This document shows positions 59,019 through 64,000 of a stretch of 64,000 bases of DNA, one piece after another. The stretch spans positions 53,937-117,936 of the forward strand of contig CAVVZJ010000012.1 of NCBI GenBank assembly GCA_963752755.1, given 5' to 3'. Under the pieces are notes generated by a model, which saw nothing but the letters and a program-made list of their open reading frames with translations, was not told the origin of the DNA and did no database searches. This DNA is from CAVVZJ01 sp963752755. GTDB lineage: Bacteria > Planctomycetota > Planctomycetia > Isosphaerales > Isosphaeraceae. The stretch's first letter is position 1; the number at the start of each line of letters is the position of its first letter. Position numbers and translations under genes: made by a program.

Positions 59019-60082
59019 TCCGCGTGCAACCCATCCGCGTACTGATCGTGGATGACTCGGCCTTGATGCGCAAGCTCATCGCCGACATGCTGCGATCCGC
59101 CCCCGAGATCGAGGTCGCGGGTACTGCTCGCGACGGCGCAGAGGCCGTCGAGCTTGCTGCCAGGCTCAAACCGGACGTGATCACGCTCGACGTGGAGATG
59201 CCCGGCAAGTCCGGACTCGACGCCCTGCCGGAAATCCTTGAAGTCTGCCCGGTCCCCGTCGTCATGGTCAGTGCCCTCACATTGGAGGGCGCCGACGTGA
59301 CGCTTGCCGCGCTGGAACTGGGTGCGGTGGATTTTCTGCCGAAGCCCGGCGGTCCGCGAGGCATCGCCGAATTGAAGGGGTGCAGCGAACTCCTGGTCTC
59401 GAAGGTCCTCACGGCCGCCCAGAGCCGGATCCGCCGCCAACGTACCGCGTTCGCACCACGTCCGGTCCCCCTGCGGACAAGCGTCACTCCCGTGACGGGC
59501 GGTCCCGCAACGGCCGCCTGCGTCGCGATCGGGATCTCCACCGGCGGCCCCCAGGCGCTGAGCCAGACCTTGCCGATGCTCAAGGCCCCGATCCCTCCAA
59601 TCCTGGTGGTCCAGCATATGCCTGCCCAGTTCACCGGGGCCTTCGCCGCAAGGCTTGCCCGGCATTGCTCGGTCGCGGTGAAGGAGGCCGAGGAGGGTGA
59701 TCGCATCGTCTCTGATCAGATTCTGATCGCTCCGGGCGGCCGGCACCTGGTTCTGGTCGGACGGGCGCCTCATGTTCGTACCTCGCTGGCCGATGGCCCG
59801 CCGGTCAGTGGGCATCGGCCGTCGATCGACTTGCTCTTCCAGTCCGTTGCACGATGCTACGGCCCATTGTCCGTGGGTTTCCTGATGACCGGCATGGGTC
59901 GGGATGGGGTCGAAGGTTGCAAACGGATTCTGGGCGCCGGCGGCTGGACCTTCGGTCAGGACGAGGCCACATCGGTCGTCTATGGGATGAACAAGGCCGC
60001 CGTCCAGGAGGGTGCCATCAAGCAAGAGTTCGCCCTCGACGAACTCCCTGATCTCATTGAACGACTAGGCCGGTCCTCGTGA
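59015..60082 (+). CDS. cheB: Receptor methylesterase CheB
   Basis: CheB removes methyl groups from, and deamidates, receptors when phosphorylated. The receiver domain has RVLIVDDSALMRKLIADMLR, DVITLDVEMPGKSGLDALPE and VDFLPKPGGPRGIAELK. The esterase domain has CVAIGISTGGPQALSQTLPM (catalytic Ser), ILVVQHMPAQFTGAFAARL (His) and VGFLMTGMGRDGVEGCKRIL (Asp). 355 residues in one uninterrupted frame. It is the last gene of the operon. Confidence 0.95.
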   Translation: MIRVQPIRVLIVDDSALMRKLIADMLRSAPEIEVAGTARDGAEAVELAARLKPDVITLDVEMPGKSGLDALPEILEVCPVPVVMVSALTLEGADVTLAALELGAVDFLPKPGGPRGIAELKGCSELLVSKVLTAAQSRIRRQRTAFAPRPVPLRTSVTPVTGGPATAACVAIGISTGGPQALSQTLPMLKAPIPPILVVQHMPAQFTGAFAARLARHCSVAVKEAEEGDRIVSDQILIAPGGRHLVLVGRAPHVRTSLADGPPVSGHRPSIDLLFQSVARCYGPLSVGFLMTGMGRDGVEGCKRILGAGGWTFGQDEATSVVYGMNKAAVQEGAIKQEFALDELPDLIERLGRSS

Positions 60083-60121
60083 TTACGGAGCCGGGTTCAA
60101 CAACGCTTCATCGCCAGTTCC

Positions 60122-60570
60122 ATGACCCGGACCGTCGATGAACTTGATTACCCGTTGCGGCCAGCGTCGCACGGCATTTCCCCCCGGTGGCGAACGATCG
60201 GCTTCGGCCACTGCGGCATGTACTGGTATCGTCTCCTCGAGTGGCTGGGGCGCAACAGCCTGGTGGGGGCCACCGTCCGCGACGCGACCTGGTCGCCCAT
60301 CCCCTGGCGGCCGACAATCATCATGCCGACTGGGCCGGCCAGAAAGGTTACGTCGCAACCCCTGGGGGGCGGCGGTTGCATGTTGGGCGTCGCGCTGACG
60401 TCCTCCGCCGATAACGCCCATCTCCAGGAGGCCGACGGCGAGTTCGCGGCCGCGATGCGCGACTTCACCCCCGAGTACGCCCCCGAGACGGTCAGCACCG
60501 ACGACAGGGCGGCGACGCAGAATGCGTTCCGGAGGGGGTTCCCCCAGATCACGGTGGTGTTGTGTTTCGT
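60122..60570 (+). pseudogene. Truncated transposase-like remnant
   Basis: Pieces in two frames read FGHCGMYWYRLLEWLGRNSL, VGATVRDA, LAADNHHADWAGQKGYVAT, GGGCMLGVALTSSADNAHLQ, EADGEFAAAMRDFTPEYAPE and VSTDDRAATQNAFRRGFPQI, ending TVVLCF at the IS66 left end. The pattern (HHADW, later VxTDxW-like) resembles transposases I have seen in planctomycetes, but the family name is uncertain. Frame changes near 60290 and 60350, and truncation by IS66. Confidence 0.5.
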
Positions 60571-60723
60571 GTCCTTCCGGCAGGCGTGTAAAAAGTGATT
60601 CCCGCGGCTGACGGCCTGGGAGATCGGATGCTGGCGTGGCAGGATTCTCGGCGGCCTTCGGTGAATTCTGGGCGAGAGCGGGAGGCAGCGCTCCCCGTTG
60701 GCGGGCGTTGACCGGCCGACCGG

Positions 60724-61320
60724 CTATCGTGCTCCGGTCTCCTGGAAGCGCTTTCGCAACGATTCAAGGGCCTCACAGGCGATGAAGCCTACGCGGTCCT
60801 TCTCGAGCATCGCCGAGCACCAAGCGATCACCTCGGCCGCAGGCAGGTCGCTCTTTTCGAGAGCCTTGAGGACCACGTTCAAGCAGTCTTCAATGTCCCC
60901 GGTCATCAGGCCTTCGTCGCTCATCTCGACCTGATAGCTTCCTTCCTTCATCAACTCCAACGAGAGCTCCATGGCCAGCCGCAGTTGGCCCGAATCGATC
61001 AGGCGGCCCAGGTTCCTCTTCACCTCGCCGTAGGCATCGTCGTCGTAGTCGAAGTTGCGGTTGATCTGGCGCTCATCGAAGTCAGTCGCGTCGGCGATGG
61101 CCAGCCGCGTCGCGGTGACCAACTCGTCGGCTGTCGTCGCCACCTCAAACCGAGCGGTGAGCTGCCGGAGGATCCCCCGGTCCGCCTGGGCCAGTTCCAC
61201 CAGGACTTCCACCAGCTCCGCTTTGGTTCGCCTGGCCAGCGCCTGGCGTAGCGTGGCCATAGGGCCGAGTGGCTTCCGGGATGGGACCGCTTTCCTGGGC
61301 TTGGAGGGGCGCTTCGGCAT
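60724..61320 (-). CDS. IS66 passenger protein of unknown function
   Basis: A 198-residue protein with a basic N-terminus (KRPSKPRKAVPSRKPLG) and an all-helical body: LVEVLVELAQADRGILRQL, VTATRLAIADATDFDERQIN, RNFDYDDDAYGEVKRNLGRL, LELMKEGSYQVEMSDEGLMT and VIAWCSAMLEKDRVGF. It lies between tnpC and the left inverted repeat in the same orientation, so it moves with the element. I recall similar proteins in planctomycetes, not always in IS66. The function is unknown. Confidence 0.65.
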   Translation of the reverse strand: MPKRPSKPRKAVPSRKPLGPMATLRQALARRTKAELVEVLVELAQADRGILRQLTARFEVATTADELVTATRLAIADATDFDERQINRNFDYDDDAYGEVKRNLGRLIDSGQLRLAMELSLELMKEGSYQVEMSDEGLMTGDIEDCLNVVLKALEKSDLPAAEVIAWCSAMLEKDRVGFIACEALESLRKRFQETGAR

Positions 61321-61394
61321 GGCCTCGATTCCGCGTGTCGTTACGTTCGGCAATGGCGGCTCGACTCGTCCGGCACAGCCCGATTCATCAACGA

Positions 61395-63044
61395 TCAGCC
61401 CGGCGCGTCGCGGTAGTTCCACGGCATCCAGAACTGAGGATCGTTTGCCACCGCGTCGGCGTGCCGCTGCAACTCGGTCAGGTAGTCGAACGGGTTGGCC
61501 TGGTTCAGCTGGCAGGTGTAGATCAGGCTCATGTACAGGTCGCCGACACGCGCGCCGTTCTGGGTCCTGTAGAACAGCGCGTTCTTGCGGTGCAAAATCG
61601 CCTTCTTCAGGGCCCGCTCGCACACGTTGTTGTCCAGCGGAGCACCGGCCTGACGCAGGAACAGCGTCAGCTCCTCCCAGTGTTTGAGCATGTAGCCGAT
61701 CGCGTCGCCGAGGGCCGAATTGGGCTCGACCCGCTTCTCCTCCAGTTGCTCCGTCAGCCAATCGTGCAGCGCCTCCATTGTCGGCCCGCTCGCTTCCTGA
61801 TGAAACTGCAGACGGGCCTCGGGCGAGAGTCCACGCTGCCGCGCCGCGGCGTCGTTGCGATAGACCACCGCCAGCGTTTCGAGGAGGTGGCCGCACGGCT
61901 CGGGAAAGCGATCGTAGACATCGACGAACCGCCGCCGGGCATGGGCCAGGCAGTTCGCCAGGATCGTCTGCAGCTCGCCCGGCAGGTTGCGCGAAAGGGC
62001 ATCGCACATCTGGATCGGCGGCGGCAACTGCGCGGCGCGATGCTTGAGGACCAGGGCCAGATTCTCGCCCGCGTGCCGGCGGCCGCTGAAGAACAGCGCC
62101 ACCTTCCGGCCGTCGCTCAGCGCAACCACGCCCGAGGTGTACAGGCCGGTGCGCTCCTCGGAGCCGCTGGCGTCTCCCGCGGCGCCGGCCAGGGCCTCTT
62201 GCCGGGCGCGTTCTCCCATCAGCTCCAGGATCTTGACCGTGGTGTCGTCGTTGTACAGAACCTCCCCCTGCGCCGCCTGCCGGATCAACTCCGCAAACGC
62301 CGGAGCCAGGCTCACCGCCATCGCCTGGACGATGTCCCACTGGGTCGAGGCCGGCAGCGGGACGCCCAGATCCCCCTGCAGGCCATCGAGGCGGTTGAAC
62401 GGGAGTCCGCTGCCGTATTTCAGCAGTCCGATCATGCTCCCGGCCGTGGCCTCGTACTTCTGATCGCCGGCCTCCTCGGGCGCCGCCGCGGTGAAGATCT
62501 GGCCGCACAGATGGCAGCGCAGCTTTTGCAACTGGTAGACCTTCGCGGCCAGGGGGGGCTGCCCGGTGATCCGCACCAGCACGCCCGGAGCCTTCTCGTA
62601 GACGGTGCCCTGACCGCAGGCTGGACACGCGTCGCCCGCGCGGAGTGACGGGTGCCGAACGTCGATCCGGTTGGCACCCCGGTAAGCCTCGGCGCCGTTG
62701 CGCCCGTGACCCTTGGAGGCCGCCGCGTCCACTTCGCCAGCGTTCCCGTCGTCGCCAGCCAAGGCGGTCTCCGCCACGGCGTCCGCCGGCGAAGCGCCAG
62801 CGGGCTTCCTGGCCTTCTGCCCCACCACGGCTTCGGTCTTCTCCGTGCGCGACCCGAAGAACAGCTGGCGGAGCCGGCGGATCGACGTATTCTTGTCTTC
62901 CACCAGATCGGACACATAGGCGTACGACTCGAAGACCGCTCGGACCAGCGCGGCGTCCTTCTCGTCGAGCGACTGCTCGACGCGGCGCAGCACCTCCTCC
63001 AGGCGCGTGCTGTCCACTTCGACGAACTCCGGTGCGTTTCGCAT
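61395..63044 (-). CDS. tnpC: IS66 transposase TnpC
   Basis: The full-length 549-residue transposase. A leucine-zipper-like start (LEEVLRRVEQSLDEKDAALV) and LRQLFFGSRTEK precede a zinc finger (CPACGQG to CHLCGQIF). The catalytic Asp residues are in GEVLYNDDTTVKILELMGE and PPPIQMCDALSRNLPGEL, and the Glu in APLDNNVCERALKKAILHRK. The C-terminal YRTQNGARVGDLYMSLIYTC and the closing VANDPQFWMPWNY are typical. One uninterrupted frame, so the element may be active. Confidence 0.95.
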   Translation of the reverse strand: MRNAPEFVEVDSTRLEEVLRRVEQSLDEKDAALVRAVFESYAYVSDLVEDKNTSIRRLRQLFFGSRTEKTEAVVGQKARKPAGASPADAVAETALAGDDGNAGEVDAAASKGHGRNGAEAYRGANRIDVRHPSLRAGDACPACGQGTVYEKAPGVLVRITGQPPLAAKVYQLQKLRCHLCGQIFTAAAPEEAGDQKYEATAGSMIGLLKYGSGLPFNRLDGLQGDLGVPLPASTQWDIVQAMAVSLAPAFAELIRQAAQGEVLYNDDTTVKILELMGERARQEALAGAAGDASGSEERTGLYTSGVVALSDGRKVALFFSGRRHAGENLALVLKHRAAQLPPPIQMCDALSRNLPGELQTILANCLAHARRRFVDVYDRFPEPCGHLLETLAVVYRNDAAARQRGLSPEARLQFHQEASGPTMEALHDWLTEQLEEKRVEPNSALGDAIGYMLKHWEELTLFLRQAGAPLDNNVCERALKKAILHRKNALFYRTQNGARVGDLYMSLIYTCQLNQANPFDYLTELQRHADAVANDPQFWMPWNYRDAPG

Positions 63045-63165
63045 CCCGGCTACCGGCAGAAAGGACCGGCATCACCGGCCGATTCCCCGCGACCGGCGTG
63101 GCCTCGCATCCGGGCTCCAGTGGAGCAAGGCCGCCGCCATTCCGCAAGAGAGCATCACGACCGGG

Positions 63166-63534
63166 TCACGCCAGCGGACCGACCGGCCGCCAGTCGGCCG
63201 CCGCGCCGGTTCGCGTCGGGTTGCCGGCCGAAAGCAAGACCGCCAGCTGATGCGCGGCCAGGCGCTGCGCCCCCCCTTCCGCATCGGCGGCCGAGGGCCA
63301 CCACGGGAAGCGGCCCTGGGAGAGCCGCTTGTGGCAAAGCCAGAACCCCTGGCCATCGTACATGAGCAGCTTCAGCGCCGTCGCCTTGCGATTGCGGAAG
63401 ACGAAGACCGCGCCGACGAACGGGTCGTGCTCGAGGGTCTCCTGGCAGAGCCGCGCCAGGCCGTCGATCCCCCGCCGAAAATCGGCCGGCTCGACCGCGA
63501 CCAGGATCTTCATCTGGGGCGTGATCTGGAGCAT
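63166..63534 (-). CDS. tnpB: IS66 accessory protein TnpB
   Basis: A 122-residue IS66 Orf2 protein: MLQITPQMKILVAVEPADFR, RGIDGLARLCQETLEHDPFV, GAVFVFRNRKATALKLLMYD and GQGFWLCHKRLSQGRFPWWP. It is required with TnpA and TnpC for IS66 transposition. Its ATG overlaps the tnpA stop by one base (TGATG). Confidence 0.95.
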   Translation of the reverse strand: MLQITPQMKILVAVEPADFRRGIDGLARLCQETLEHDPFVGAVFVFRNRKATALKLLMYDGQGFWLCHKRLSQGRFPWWPSAADAEGGAQRLAAHQLAVLLSAGNPTRTGAAADWRPVGPLA

Positions 63535-63926
63535 CACGGAGCGTTCCAGAAGCTGCGCGACAGCGCCTCGACCTCGGCCGCGTCGTAGCCGACCAGTTGC
63601 ACGCGCATGGTGGCGCCGGCCCCGTTGTCCAGCTCGAAGTGACACTGCTTGCCGACCAGGACCGGCGGGGGCAGTTCGACGAAGGCAGTGCCGCTCGACT
63701 GCGTTGGGGCGGCGGCTGCCTCAGCCCGCTTCTTCAAGCTGTAGTAGTCGAGGCCGAGCGCCGCGGACGTGCCACTGATCCCATGGGTCTTGGCCAGCCG
63801 GACGGCCATCGCCCAAAGCGGCAGCGGGATCCGGGCGCCCGGCTTCCGCTGCGTCCGCCACGCCTGAAACCGACTCCGCCCACGCACCAGATCGGGCGGT
63901 AGCTGCTCACGCTTCTTCGTGCCCAT
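63534..63926 (-). CDS. tnpA: IS66 accessory protein TnpA
   Basis: A 130-residue protein, first in the IS66 operon. RSRFQAWRTQRKPGARIPLP and WAMAVRLAKTHGISGTSAAL, GLDYYSLKKRAEA form a helix-turn-helix-like N-terminal domain, and FVELPPPVLVGKQCHFELDN a short beta C-terminal part. ATG 63926 is the likely start (MGTKKREQLPPDL); the frame is open to 63971. Confidence 0.85.
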   Translation of the reverse strand: MGTKKREQLPPDLVRGRSRFQAWRTQRKPGARIPLPLWAMAVRLAKTHGISGTSAALGLDYYSLKKRAEAAAAPTQSSGTAFVELPPPVLVGKQCHFELDNGAGATMRVQLVGYDAAEVEALSRSFWNAP

Positions 63927-64000
63927 CGCGGTCCTCCAGTACGAGGACCGCCAGCGTAGCGGATCAGCCAAACGGATTCATGCAGCCTTGCCGGAAGGAC

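Larger units (their letters stand above)
60571..64000. mobile_element. IS66-family element with a passenger gene
   Basis: GTCCTTCCGGCA at 60571-60582 is exactly inverted at 63989-64000, the last bases of the window, and GTCCTTCCGGCA is followed on both arms by further G/C similarity. Inside, on the minus strand: tnpA, tnpB, tnpC and a 198-residue passenger gene. The right end may extend a few bases past the window, so the target duplication cannot be checked. Confidence 0.75.

Overview
The window is high-GC DNA that reads like a soil or freshwater planctomycete, most likely of the family Isosphaeraceae. This placement is an inference from gene content: a TIGR03067-type lipocalin-like protein, lipid A genes lpxD and lpxI, an SGNH hydrolase with a TPR-like tail, DUF6807/PmoA and DUF2325 proteins, and ISAzo13, IS66, IS630 and IS701-like transposases typical of these genomes. 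No rRNA, tRNA or CRISPR array was seen. Many genes change reading frame one to six times while conserved motifs continue in the next frame. I read most of these as single-base indels in a poorly polished assembly, not biology, so frameshifted genes are given here as whole units.

Layout. 0.1-11.6 kb is housekeeping and envelope: tsaD, a HAD hydrolase, lpxD, lpxI, an SGNH/TPR operon on the minus strand headed by a cytidylate-kinase-like protein, a TIGR03067 protein, nagB and a Wza-like polysaccharide export protein. 11.9-13.7 kb is an insertion sequence that truncates a methyltransferase. 14.1-17.7 kb, minus strand, holds a cytochrome P450, a DUF2325 protein and an ArsM-like methyltransferase. 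18.1-35.5 kb is a long, almost entirely plus-strand accessory stretch: a Tat-exported sialidase, a PmoA-like protein, methyltransferase, TfoX-N, DUF6398, DUF6930, two pRiA4b ORF-3-like proteins, cupins, a beta-propeller protein, a deacetylase-esterase fusion, an M28 peptidase, dodecin, an AAA+ ATPase and a cytosine-deaminase-like enzyme. Several of these carry clean nonsense codons or an insertion and are genuine or candidate pseudogenes.

35.75-40.04 kb is an IS array: an ISAs1 remnant, then ISAzo13, IS630 and IS1 elements, each with recognisable ends. 40.4-47.3 kb is a tripartite efflux system (PadR-type regulator, RND permease, membrane fusion lipoprotein, TolC-like outer membrane protein) with a good promoter and palindromic operator before the regulator. 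47.6-48.6 kb is repeat-rich and gene-poor. 49.7-60.1 kb is a complete chemotaxis-like operon: response regulator-PP2C phosphatase, CheW, a soluble GAF-PAS-GAF receptor, CheR, CheA, CheC, CheD, CheY and CheB. The window ends in an IS66 element (60.57 kb to the end) carrying a passenger gene and interrupting an older transposase remnant.

The strongest new observation is a 172-bp non-autonomous element (MITE) with perfect 28-bp terminal inverted repeats and an exact 8-bp target duplication. It sits inside the AAA+ ATPase gene; removing it together with one target copy restores the reading frame exactly.
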